Notes under the pieces: model-generated
Told to the model about the DNA's origin: nothing
The model's database searches: none
The model's input: only the letters and a program-made list of their open reading frames with translations
Assembly (NCBI GenBank): GCA_026993355.1
Contig: JALWTX010000006.1
Location: forward strand, 1 to 64,000
Length of the DNA: 64,000 bases
Source: Flavobacteriales bacterium
GTDB lineage: Bacteria > Bacteroidota > Bacteroidia > Flavobacteriales > Flavobacteriaceae
Direction of reading: 5' to 3'
Position numbers and translations under genes: made by a program
Part shown: positions 16,790 through 24,935 of the stretch, in pieces
How positions within the stretch are numbered: position 1 is the stretch's first letter
How the letters are laid out: every line of letters starts with the position of its first letter

Positions 16790-17263
16790 ATGAGTCAAAA
16801 TAATTCGAAAGAGCTGGTCAAAAATAAAAAATTACAACAAGAAATTGAAATTGTTAAAAATAAATTAACCGAGTTTTTAGAAGAAAATAATCAACGTAAA
16901 ACACCGGAACGTTATGCTATTTTAGAAGAAATATATAAAATAGACGAACATTTTGACATTGATTTTTTGTATAAATTATTTAAAGAAAAACAATTTAGAG
17001 TTAGTAAAGCAACCTTATATAATACATTAGAATTGCTTTTGGAAGCCGGGTTAGTACGCAAACATCAATTTGGCAAAATACAAGCTTTTTATGAAAAAAG
17101 TTTCTTTAACAGGAATCATGACCATATCATTATGCTCGACAATTTTGAAATAATCGAATTTTGTGATCCACGTATCGACCAAATAAAAAAAAATTTTGAA
17201 AAGGCAATGGATATAGACATAGAAAGTCATACGTTATATTTTTATGCCCGAAAGAAAAAATAA
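16790..17263 (+). CDS. Fur-family transcriptional regulator lacking the CxxC zinc motif
   Basis: The 157 residues have the Fur winged helix (about 30-95: [35 protein letters not shown]) and a dimerisation domain. The regulatory-metal His are kept (NRNHDHIIM). The structural zinc cysteines are not: where relatives read CLDCGK, this one reads MLDNFE, and the C-terminus (LYFYARKKK) has no CxxC. Only one Cys remains (EFCDP). It may thus sense a different metal or peroxide, or use no structural zinc. It lies 14 nt before dnaB and likely leads that operon. An inverted repeat upstream may be its own operator. Confidence 0.88.
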   Translation: MSQNNSKELVKNKKLQQEIEIVKNKLTEFLEENNQRKTPERYAILEEIYKIDEHFDIDFLYKLFKEKQFRVSKATLYNTLELLLEAGLVRKHQFGKIQAFYEKSFFNRNHDHIIMLDNFEIIEFCDPRIDQIKKNFEKAMDIDIESHTLYFYARKKK

Positions 17264-17277
17264 TTTAAATCAACACC

Positions 17278-18804
17278 ATGGAAGCCCCAAAAAAAGATCC
17301 TAATAAACAAGCCCATCAAGCAAAAAACATAAGTTTGCCGCAAGCCAAACTGCCCCCACAAGCGGTGGAATTAGAAAAAGCCATTTTAGGTGCCATGATG
17401 ATTGACAAACGTGGTGTAGATGAAGTGGTTGACTTATTATTTGAAGAAGCCTTTTACTTGCCTGAACACCGTGAAATTTTCTCTGCCATCATTTCTCTTT
17501 TTGAAGAAGGAAAACCCATCGATATTTTTACCGTAACCGAAGCCTTACGGGCAAGAGGCACTTTAAAACAAATTGGTGGCGAATATTATTTAATCACTTT
17601 GTCCAACCTGGTCGCTACAGCAGCCCATATAGAATATCATGCCCGGATTGTTTTACAAAAATATGTCAAACGCGAACTGATTCAAATATCAGGAAAAATT
17701 ATAGAACAATCTTATGACGACACGGTTGATGTTCTCGATTTATTAGACAGTGCCGAACAAGAATTATTTAAAGTATCACAAGGTAGTCTTAAACGCGGAA
17801 GTGCCAAAATAGCCTCAGTCGTTACAGATGTTAAAGCTCAATTAGAACAACTGGCCAAACAGGAAGGTCTTAGCGGTATTTCGACCGGTTTTCCTTCCTT
17901 AGATGACTATACGTCCGGATGGCAAGACGGCGAATTAATCATTATTGCCGCCCGTCCCGGGATGGGTAAAACGGCTTTTGTTTTGTCTATGGCACGTAAT
18001 ATGGCTGTCGATCATGGGGTGCCGGTAGCCATTTTTAACTTAGAGATGACTTCGGACCAATTGATTAAAAGACTGTTTTCTATTGAAACGGAAATTCCTG
18101 CCGAAAAATTCCGGAGCGGTAAACTGACTGATATGGAATGGAATTTGCTCAACAATAAAATGGATAAAATTGCCGAAGCACCCATTTATATCAATGATTC
18201 CAGTATGTTATCAATTTTTGATTTGCGGGCTCAAGCACGCCGGATGAAGTCCCAATATGATATTGGCATCATTATTATCGATTATTTACAACTTATGACA
18301 GCTCAAACCAATCATAAAAGTGGTAACCGAGAGCAAGAAATATCAACTATTTCGCGGAACCTGAAATCGCTTGCCAAAGAATTGAATATTCCGGTCATTG
18401 CCTTGTCGCAATTGTCACGTAAAGTTGAAGAACGGACCGATAAATCAGGGCATAAACGGCCACAACTTTCGGACTTACGGGAATCGGGAGCCATAGAGCA
18501 AGATGCCGATATCGTTAGTTTTATTTACCGGCCCGAATATTATAAAATTGAACTTTGGGAAGATGATACCCCTACCCAAAACCAAGCCGAATTTATCATT
18601 GCCAAACACCGTAATGGTAAAACTGGCAACATACGTTTGCGTTTTGATGGCCAATTTGGGCGTTTTTCAGAGCTAAACACTTTAAGTGAAGAATTTACAA
18701 TGGAATCGCGCCTAAATGACGTCAGTCCAAACAATGATTTTAACCCCGATGATTTTAATCCTTACACCCCCGGTACCCAAGACAATGAAGATCTTCCCTT
18801 TTAA
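17278..18804 (+). CDS. dnaB: Replicative DNA helicase
   Basis: DnaB is the hexameric helicase that unwinds DNA ahead of the replisome. The 508 residues include the N-terminal primase-interacting domain (about 25-125: LPPQAVELEKAILGAMMID) and a RecA-like C-terminal domain with Walker A ARPGMGKTAFV (near 223), Walker B IIIIDYLQLM, SQLSRKVEER, and DLRESGAIEQDADIV. There is no intein. Its 3' end overlaps the next gene by 20 nt, so translation is probably coupled. Confidence 0.98.
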   Translation: MEAPKKDPNKQAHQAKNISLPQAKLPPQAVELEKAILGAMMIDKRGVDEVVDLLFEEAFYLPEHREIFSAIISLFEEGKPIDIFTVTEALRARGTLKQIGGEYYLITLSNLVATAAHIEYHARIVLQKYVKRELIQISGKIIEQSYDDTVDVLDLLDSAEQELFKVSQGSLKRGSAKIASVVTDVKAQLEQLAKQEGLSGISTGFPSLDDYTSGWQDGELIIIAARPGMGKTAFVLSMARNMAVDHGVPVAIFNLEMTSDQLIKRLFSIETEIPAEKFRSGKLTDMEWNLLNNKMDKIAEAPIYINDSSMLSIFDLRAQARRMKSQYDIGIIIIDYLQLMTAQTNHKSGNREQEISTISRNLKSLAKELNIPVIALSQLSRKVEERTDKSGHKRPQLSDLRESGAIEQDADIVSFIYRPEYYKIELWEDDTPTQNQAEFIIAKHRNGKTGNIRLRFDGQFGRFSELNTLSEEFTMESRLNDVSPNNDFNPDDFNPYTPGTQDNEDLPF

Positions 18805-20056
18805 ACATAGTATTGTTACGCTGTTTTTTTTATTGGCATGGCAAATAAGCTTTGCAAAGTTCATTCTTATTCCGATGGATGAAAATCAGCATAACCATTT
18901 AAAGGCATATGGGATTGTTTACAAAGCTTTGCAAAAACATATCAAAGTAAAATGGTTACTCAATTATCGTGGGGGCAGTTTTTTACTGCCTTATGACCCC
19001 GAAATAAAAGATGAATGCCAAATCAGAGGAGTCGATTTTGAAATAATTTCTGAAGATCAGGCAGCCGAAATCCTTAAAACTATTAGTTCACCGGCCAAAA
19101 ATATGGATGCGGTAACCTTGGAAAAAGCGCCTAAAATTGCCGTTTATTCACCCAAAAACAAAATGCCTTGGGATGATGCTGTTACAATGGTCTTAAAATA
19201 TGCCGAAATTCCGTACGATGTTGTGTATGATGAGGAAGTTTTACAAAATAAACTTTTAAAGTACGACTGGCTTCATTTACATCATGAAGATTTTACTGGT
19301 CAGTACGGGCGTTTTTATGGTGCATTCAGAACTGCTCCTTGGTATATAAAACGCAAAGCCGAACAAGAAGCTTTAGCACATAAACTGGGATTTAAGAAAG
19401 TGTCTCAATTAAAATTGGCCGTGGCCAAAAAAATTAAAGATTATGTTACTGGCGGTGGTTTTATGTTTGCCATGTGTTCGGCTACAGATTCATTTGACAT
19501 TGCGTTGGCTGCCGATGGTGTCGATATATGTGAACCGATGTTTGACGGAGATCCTTCCGACCCTGATTACCAAAATAAATTGGATTATAGTAAGACCTTG
19601 GCCTTTACCGGTTTTGTTTTAGAACCCAATCCCATGGTTTACGAATTTTCAAATATCGATACCACCAATAAAAGACACATTCCACGTGAGACCGATTATT
19701 TTGAACTCAATCAATTTTCGGCAAAGTGGGATCCGGTTCCGACCATGCTGACACAAGATCATACTATTATGATTAAAGGCTTTATGGGTCAAACCACGGC
19801 TTTTGACCGTAAACTTATTAAACCTAATATCATAATTTTGGCAGAAAATAAACTCAATGGTGAAGCACGCTACATCCACGGGACCAAAGGAAAAGGTATG
19901 TTTACGTTTTATGGTGGTCATGATCCGGAAGATTACAGTCACCGGGTGGGTGATCCTAAAACGGAATTAGACCTCCACCCCACTTCACCGGGTTATCGCC
20001 TTATTTTAAATAATGTTTTATTTCCTGCTGCCAAAAGAAAACACAAAAAAACTTAA
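18785..20056 (+). CDS. Secreted conserved protein (often mislabelled asparagine synthetase B)
   Basis: The 423-residue product starts at ATG 18785 inside the dnaB end; an upstream in-frame ATG at 18716 would put 23 non-signal residues in front of a clear signal peptide (MKIFPFKHSIVTLFFLLAWQ to FAK). The family, recognised from its N-terminus (FILIPMDENQHNHLKAYGI, LLNYRGGSFLLP), is common in Bacteroidota and often annotated asparagine synthetase B. I see neither the N-terminal Cys glutaminase nor a PP-loop SGGxDS, so that label is not supported. DYVTGGGFMFAMCSATD and FTFYGGHDPEDY look like a glutamine-amidotransferase-like fold. It is 5 nt upstream of miaE. Confidence 0.75.
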   Translation: MKIFPFKHSIVTLFFLLAWQISFAKFILIPMDENQHNHLKAYGIVYKALQKHIKVKWLLNYRGGSFLLPYDPEIKDECQIRGVDFEIISEDQAAEILKTISSPAKNMDAVTLEKAPKIAVYSPKNKMPWDDAVTMVLKYAEIPYDVVYDEEVLQNKLLKYDWLHLHHEDFTGQYGRFYGAFRTAPWYIKRKAEQEALAHKLGFKKVSQLKLAVAKKIKDYVTGGGFMFAMCSATDSFDIALAADGVDICEPMFDGDPSDPDYQNKLDYSKTLAFTGFVLEPNPMVYEFSNIDTTNKRHIPRETDYFELNQFSAKWDPVPTMLTQDHTIMIKGFMGQTTAFDRKLIKPNIIILAENKLNGEARYIHGTKGKGMFTFYGGHDPEDYSHRVGDPKTELDLHPTSPGYRLILNNVLFPAAKRKHKKT

Positions 20057-20061
20057 GTTTT

Positions 20062-20649
20062 ATGTTGGGACTAAAAGCAAACACTTCTCCACAATGGGCA
20101 AATATCGTATTAAATGATTTAGAAAGCTTCTTGACAGACCACGCTTATAACGAAATGAAAGCCGCCCAGTCGGCTATGGCTGTAATCAATCATAAACCTG
20201 ATGACAAAGATTTTGTCAACACAATGGCCGCGTTGGCTATTGAAGAAATGCAACATTTTGAAATGGTTTATGAACAAATACAAAAATTGGGCTTAAAATT
20301 AGGACCTGAAAATCAAAATTTTTATGCAATGCAATTGCGTAAATTTTTTCCTAAAACCAAAGATCCGCATCAAAAATTTATACAAAAACTCTTATTGTCT
20401 TCACTTATGGAAGCAAGAAGTTGTGAACGTTTTAGTGTCCTCATTCCGGTTTTAAAACCTATCAAGCCCGATTTGGCAGCTTTTTACCAAAATTTATTTG
20501 AAAGTGAGGCCAGACACTACAGAATTTTTTTAGAATATGCCCGAAAATTTGACGAGAAAGAAAAAGTAAATGCACAATGGAATGACTTACTGACCTATGA
20601 AGCAGAATTAGTGCATAATTTGGGACAAAAAGCTTTGGTACATGGCTGA
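20062..20649 (+). CDS. miaE: tRNA hydroxylase MiaE-like diiron protein
   Basis: In the family MiaE hydroxylates the modified adenosine (ms2i6A) at position 37 of tRNA. The 195-residue protein is mostly helical with ferritin-like iron ligands: the Glu and EEMQHFE (near 70), MEARSCERF, and ESEARHYRIF. Length matches the family. It overlaps the next gene by 8 nt and follows the secreted conserved protein by 5 nt, an order seen in flavobacteria. Confidence 0.9.
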   Translation: MLGLKANTSPQWANIVLNDLESFLTDHAYNEMKAAQSAMAVINHKPDDKDFVNTMAALAIEEMQHFEMVYEQIQKLGLKLGPENQNFYAMQLRKFFPKTKDPHQKFIQKLLLSSLMEARSCERFSVLIPVLKPIKPDLAAFYQNLFESEARHYRIFLEYARKFDEKEKVNAQWNDLLTYEAELVHNLGQKALVHG

Positions 20650-21412
20650 TAATTTTGAAATAAGCATTTTTGGCGGTGGCAATGTGGCGACACATTTGGC
20701 ACAAGAAATATTGAAACATCCGGAATTAAAGCTCAAACAAATGTATAACAGACATTTGACAGCCATACAGGGCTTTGGAAATAAAACCCACATCACGGAT
20801 GATTTGACTCAAATACTGCCGGCGGACTTGTTTATATTAGCCATTACAGATGATGCTATCGAAGATTTTTCAGAAAAATTGGCCAAATTCGACAATTTAA
20901 CCGTTCATACCGCCGGAAGTGTCCCTATGAATGTCTTAAAAACCAAGCGTAAAGGTGTTTTTTATCCTTTTCAAAGTTTTTCAAAAAATAAAAAACAAAT
21001 AAATTTTCAAAATATCCCTATTTTAATTGAAGCCGCACAACCGAAGGATTTGAAATTTTTAAAAAAAATAGGAGAAAAATTTTCAAATAATGTCATCGAA
21101 GCAGATTCGACCCAACGCAAAGCTTTACACATAGCCGGTGTATTTGCAGCTAACTTTGTCAATCACTTATACTTACAAGCCAGTAAGATATTAAAAAACA
21201 ACAACTTACCTTTTGACTTGGTAAAACCCCTTATTTTAGAAGTCGCTCAAAAAGTACAAAAAATTCCACCAAAAAAAGCACAAACCGGCCCGGCAGTACG
21301 AGGGGACATTAAAGTGGTTAATGAACATTTAACATTCTTAAAAGATGAAAATCAAAATAAAATTTATAAATTGCTAACACAAAGCATATTTAAAGAATAC
21401 AAAAATGAATGA
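20642..21412 (+). CDS. Rossmann-fold DUF2520 protein
   Basis: The 256 residues have an N-terminal NADP-type Rossmann fold (ISIFGGGNVATHLAQEI, about 7-22, then VHTAGSVPM) and a C-terminal helical DUF2520 domain (about 120-256, with HIAGVFAANFVNHLY). The fold resembles pyrroline-5-carboxylate reductase and F420-dependent oxidoreductases. The reaction is not established. It overlaps genes on both sides by 8 nt, showing a tight operon. Confidence 0.85.
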   Translation: MADNFEISIFGGGNVATHLAQEILKHPELKLKQMYNRHLTAIQGFGNKTHITDDLTQILPADLFILAITDDAIEDFSEKLAKFDNLTVHTAGSVPMNVLKTKRKGVFYPFQSFSKNKKQINFQNIPILIEAAQPKDLKFLKKIGEKFSNNVIEADSTQRKALHIAGVFAANFVNHLYLQASKILKNNNLPFDLVKPLILEVAQKVQKIPPKKAQTGPAVRGDIKVVNEHLTFLKDENQNKIYKLLTQSIFKEYKNE

Positions 21413-21977
21413 ACACATAGTCGATAAGGTTTTTGAAAAAATTGATTTTAGCCAACAAAAACTTCCAAAAGGAGAATATGAACATTGCCGTTTTATCAAT
21501 TGTCAATTTAATGGCTGTAATTTAAGCCATTACCGTTTTATAGATTGTGAATTTGAAAATTGTGAGATGAGCTTGGTTGTTTTTGATCAAACCGCACTAC
21601 AAAATGTTAAATTCAAAACCACCAAATTAACCGGGGTTTCTTTTGAAAAATGTAATCCTTTTTTACTCACACTAAAATTTGACCAATGCAAATTAAATTT
21701 AGCTTCCTTGGCCAATTTGAATATTCCCGGCACGCACTTCCTATCATGTGATATGGTAGAAATAAACCTGACCGGCACTTATTTGCGCGATGCTATTTTT
21801 GACAATTGCGATTTAGATCATGCCATATTTTATAAAACAGATTTAACAAATGCAGATTTAAGAACAGCTTATAATTACATCATAGATCCGGAAAATAACA
21901 GACTCAAAAATGCCCGGTTCAGTTTTCCGGCTTGCAAAGGCTTATTAACTAAATATGATGTTTGCATAGAAAATTAA
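21405..21977 (+). CDS. Pentapeptide repeat protein (Qnr/McbG-like family)
   Basis: The 190 residues are built from pentapeptide units of the form A(D/N)LxX, here C/F/N-rich: CRFINCQFNGCNLSHYRF, CEFENCEMS, then CDLDHAIFYKTDLTNADL. This gives a right-handed quadrilateral beta-helix. Members such as Qnr and McbG protect gyrase by mimicking DNA, but many have no known role. It overlaps the DUF2520 gene by 8 nt and lies in the dnaB operon, which hints at a housekeeping role. Confidence 0.85.
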   Translation: MNEHIVDKVFEKIDFSQQKLPKGEYEHCRFINCQFNGCNLSHYRFIDCEFENCEMSLVVFDQTALQNVKFKTTKLTGVSFEKCNPFLLTLKFDQCKLNLASLANLNIPGTHFLSCDMVEINLTGTYLRDAIFDNCDLDHAIFYKTDLTNADLRTAYNYIIDPENNRLKNARFSFPACKGLLTKYDVCIEN

Positions 21978-22006
21978 TCAATAATCACTTATTAGCTTTC
22001 AATAAC

Positions 22007-22555
22007 ATGAAAAATAATCTTGAAAATTCCTATAAAAAAAAATTGAATTACATAACCTGCTTCATTTTTGATATAGATGGCGTATTGACCGACGGAAAAG
22101 TCCACATTACCACCAGCGGCGATTTGATGCGCAGTATGCACACTAAAGACGGTTTTGCTATTAAAACCGCCTTAAAAAAAGGTTATCGTGTGGCCATTAT
22201 TTCAGGTGCCCGTGATAAAAATGTTATAACCCGATTAAAATATTTAGGTATTCAAGATATTTTTATAAATGTAGACGACAAGTTGCCTGTCTATGAGCAA
22301 TATATATCTGATAAAAATTTAAGCCCACAAGAAGTTTTATACATGGGTGACGACATTCCGGATATTCCACTTTTGAAAAAAGCAGGTCTTTCGGCTGCCC
22401 CACATGATGCCGTACAAGAGGTTTTAGATACAGTTGATTATATCTCGTTAAAAAATGGGGGGGAAACTTGTGTGCGTGACGTCATTGAACAAGTTTTACG
22501 AGTGCAAGGCAGGTGGACTTTTAACTTAGAAAAGAATGAAACAGCAGCTAATTAG
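22007..22555 (+). CDS. KdsC-like HAD-superfamily phosphatase
   Basis: I chose the ATG at 22007 (182 residues) because the HAD motif FDIDGVLTDG then sits near residue 20 as in the family; an upstream ATG at 21962 overlaps the previous gene and adds 15 poorly conserved residues. Motif II-like (IISGARD) and motif III (GDDIPDIPLLKKAG) are visible. KdsC removes phosphate from KDO-8-phosphate in the LPS core pathway. No other kds gene is near, so the substrate is inferred. It overlaps the UbiA gene by 20 nt. Confidence 0.85.
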   Translation: MKNNLENSYKKKLNYITCFIFDIDGVLTDGKVHITTSGDLMRSMHTKDGFAIKTALKKGYRVAIISGARDKNVITRLKYLGIQDIFINVDDKLPVYEQYISDKNLSPQEVLYMGDDIPDIPLLKKAGLSAAPHDAVQEVLDTVDYISLKNGGETCVRDVIEQVLRVQGRWTFNLEKNETAAN

Positions 22556-23366
22556 GTTTTATAAAATTATTAGATTTAAAAATATTTTCCTTTATGTGCT
22601 ATTGGAAACACTCCTCTATTTTGTCTTATTCCATAAACATTTCAATCTAACGGATGGCTGGTTATTTTTAGTGCTCTCTATGGTTTGCTTTAGTGCTTTC
22701 AGTAATATCCAAAATAATATATTGGATTATGAACTGGATCAAAACAAAAATAATTTCACTGATTTTAACCGTAAAACTTTTCTTTTTTGGTCTTTTATCT
22801 GTGGTGTAACTGGTGCACTGTTCGGACTTATTGCTTTTAACATCACTGAAAACAGTCAACTTTTTTATGCTTTATTAATAATACCTATTTTAATTCTTTT
22901 ATATAATTACTATCTCAAAAAATGGCCATTAATTGGCAATTTTCTCATTGCCTTTGCCATTACCTATGCAATTTATATTCCCCTGGCATATACAAAAGGA
23001 ATCAATATAAATAACCCTTATTTCCGTTTTTTGCTGGTCATGTCTCTTTTATTAAATTTTTTAAGAGAATTGGTCAAAGATATGGAAGATGCTTATTTTG
23101 ATAGACAATTCGGATATAAAACTTTACCTATTATAAATATGAGAATGAGTAAAATACTTTTAACTATTTTATCTTTGCTTACATGGTTAGTAATGTTTTC
23201 TTATATAAATATTTTTAACAATACTTATTTTTATGCGCTCATTGTTATAAGCTTTGTTTTACTGAGTTATAGTATAATTCAGGTTTTTAAAGAAAATTTT
23301 GAATTGGCTACCAAACTTCTAAAATTGTTAATGTTAATCGGTGTTTTTAGTATATTTTTCATTTAA
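22536..23366 (+). CDS. UbiA-family prenyltransferase (geranylgeranylglyceryl-phosphate-type)
   Basis: The 276-residue membrane protein has about eight to nine helices and both Asp-rich motifs of the family: NNILDYELDQNKNN (about 65-78) and DMEDAYFDRQFG (about 186-197). Close homologues in flavobacteria are annotated as geranylgeranylglycerol-phosphate geranylgeranyltransferase, an enzyme known from archaeal lipids, but substrates here are not proven. Menaquinone MenA or heme O synthase would be alternatives; the motif spacing and neighbourhood favour the first. It overlaps genes on both sides. Confidence 0.85.
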   Translation: MKQQLIRFYKIIRFKNIFLYVLLETLLYFVLFHKHFNLTDGWLFLVLSMVCFSAFSNIQNNILDYELDQNKNNFTDFNRKTFLFWSFICGVTGALFGLIAFNITENSQLFYALLIIPILILLYNYYLKKWPLIGNFLIAFAITYAIYIPLAYTKGININNPYFRFLLVMSLLLNFLRELVKDMEDAYFDRQFGYKTLPIINMRMSKILLTILSLLTWLVMFSYINIFNNTYFYALIVISFVLLSYSIIQVFKENFELATKLLKLLMLIGVFSIFFI

Positions 23367-23941
23367 TGAAGCCTAAAAAATCCATCATACTTACAGCTGA
23401 TTTTTTTAATAATGAAACGCACGAGGTCGCAAAAAAACTCTTAGGAAAGGTTTTATATCGTCGAGAGGGGAACAAGTTATACCGGTCAATTATTTCAGAA
23501 ACGGAAGCTTACCACAGCATGCAAGATTTAGCCTGTCATTGTAGTAAAGGCATCACCCCGCGGACAAAAATTATGTTTGACCAACCCGGCCATATTTATG
23601 TCTATCTAATATACGGCATGTATCATATGCTTAATTTTGTAACCATGCCCAAAGGTTTTCCGGCTGCAATATTAGTACGGGGAATTAAGGATTTGACATA
23701 TAGTGATGATAATGGTCAAACTTTTAAACCACTGAATGTTTTAACCAACGGTCCCGGAAAACTGACCAAACAACTGAAAATAGACAAAAGTTTTAACGGT
23801 CTGGAAGTTAAACCCGAAAATAATTTATGGGTGGCAGATGAAAACATAAAAATAGCCGGCTCAGAAATTAAATCCGGCCCACGTATTGGCATTGCCTATG
23901 CCAAAGAATGGGTCTATAAACCTTGGCGATTTTGGCTATAA
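23366..23941 (+). CDS. mpg: DNA-3-methyladenine glycosylase (AAG/MPG family)
   Basis: The 191 residues match the AAG/MPG base-excision glycosylases that remove alkylated or deaminated purines: ETEAYHSMQDLACHC (with catalytic Glu), VYLIYGMYHMLNFV, AAILVRGI, LTNGPGKLTKQL and GPRIGIAYA are characteristic. Its start overlaps the UbiA stop codon by one base (TAATG), a coupling pattern. It is the last gene before a strong hairpin. Confidence 0.95.
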   Translation: MKPKKSIILTADFFNNETHEVAKKLLGKVLYRREGNKLYRSIISETEAYHSMQDLACHCSKGITPRTKIMFDQPGHIYVYLIYGMYHMLNFVTMPKGFPAAILVRGIKDLTYSDDNGQTFKPLNVLTNGPGKLTKQLKIDKSFNGLEVKPENNLWVADENIKIAGSEIKSGPRIGIAYAKEWVYKPWRFWL

Positions 23942-23970
23942 AAAAACTGTCTCAAATAAAATTGAGACAG
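23941..23970 (-). terminator. Terminator between convergent mpg and ompA-like genes
   Basis: CTGTCTCAA (23947-23955) and TTGAGACAG (23962-23970) form a 9-bp stem with a 6-nt loop. On the minus strand it is followed by a T6 run, so it best serves the OmpA gene; it may also help end the plus-strand operon. Confidence 0.85.
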
Positions 23971-23997
23971 CTTTGTAACATATTATTAATTTAATTT

Positions 23998-24831
23998 TTA
24001 CTTGGATTCTTTCTCACCCTGCTCCATTAACTTGTTAAATTGATCTAATTTCGGCATTAAAATTACTTCTGTTCTGCGGTTCATACTACGGCCTTCAGGC
24101 GTATCGTTACTTGCTTTAGGACGCCATTGGCCATGACCACCTGCTGTTAAGCGTGCAGGATCCACCCCGAAATCATTTTGAAGTTTACGCGCTATAGCAG
24201 TCGCACGCAAGGCACTCAAATCCCAATTATCTTTAATACATTTGGTATGAATAGGGACATTATCCGTATGGCCTTCAATTAATACTTCATAGTCCTTATA
24301 ATCATTAATGATTTTAGCTAATTTAAACAAAACACTGTCGGCTTGTTTGCTGATTTGTGTTTTGCCTGATTTAAACATCATTTTATCAGACAATGAAATA
24401 AACACGACGCCTTTTTTTACTTTGACATCTAAATCCTTGGTGTCCACTCCTTTTAACGAACGCGTTATGCGACTACTTAACACTTTATTTAACGAATCCT
24501 TTTTCTTATTTTCTACAATAAGCATCCGAATATATTTGTTAGATTTGTTTATTTCATCTAACAGTTTACTAATATTTACATTCCCTTGTTGATTTAAGTT
24601 GACACAACGATCTAATGCCTCTTGCAAGGTCTTATTGTTATCTTTCAAGGATTCGATTTGGGTTTTCAAACTTTCCTGTTCTGTGGTACACTTGTAAAAC
24701 TTATCTTTGTACTCCCGCAAATATTGCTCTGTTTCGGCTTTCCCTTGTTTTAATTGTTCATATTTCTTTTTACTAACACATGAGGTCACTAACATGCCTA
24801 AAGCAAAACTAATTACTAATACTTTTTTCAT
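23998..24831 (-). CDS. OmpA-family lipoprotein
   Basis: The 277 residues start with a lipoprotein signal (LGMLVTSCVSKKKYEQLK; Cys 18). Residues about 25-110 form a coiled coil, and 140-265 are an OmpA/MotB peptidoglycan-binding domain (LIEGHTDNVPIHT, NWDLSALRATAIARKL, GHGQWRP, NRRTEVILMP). It is likely an outer-membrane lipoprotein anchored to the cell wall. It converges on mpg. Confidence 0.92.
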   Translation of the reverse strand: MKKVLVISFALGMLVTSCVSKKKYEQLKQGKAETEQYLREYKDKFYKCTTEQESLKTQIESLKDNNKTLQEALDRCVNLNQQGNVNISKLLDEINKSNKYIRMLIVENKKKDSLNKVLSSRITRSLKGVDTKDLDVKVKKGVVFISLSDKMMFKSGKTQISKQADSVLFKLAKIINDYKDYEVLIEGHTDNVPIHTKCIKDNWDLSALRATAIARKLQNDFGVDPARLTAGGHGQWRPKASNDTPEGRSMNRRTEVILMPKLDQFNKLMEQGEKESK

Positions 24832-24935
24832 AGAGCGTCTTTTTTATTTTTTGTAAAATTATCAAAATAATTTGTAATAATAAACGATTTGAATCGTATT
24901 TTATTATAAATTTAACCCGTTTTAAAAACACTTTT

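Noticed and set aside
18785-20056. Asparagine synthetase B
   Set aside because: No N-terminal catalytic Cys after Met, no PP-loop SGGxDS, and a signal peptide is present; the common database label is not supported.
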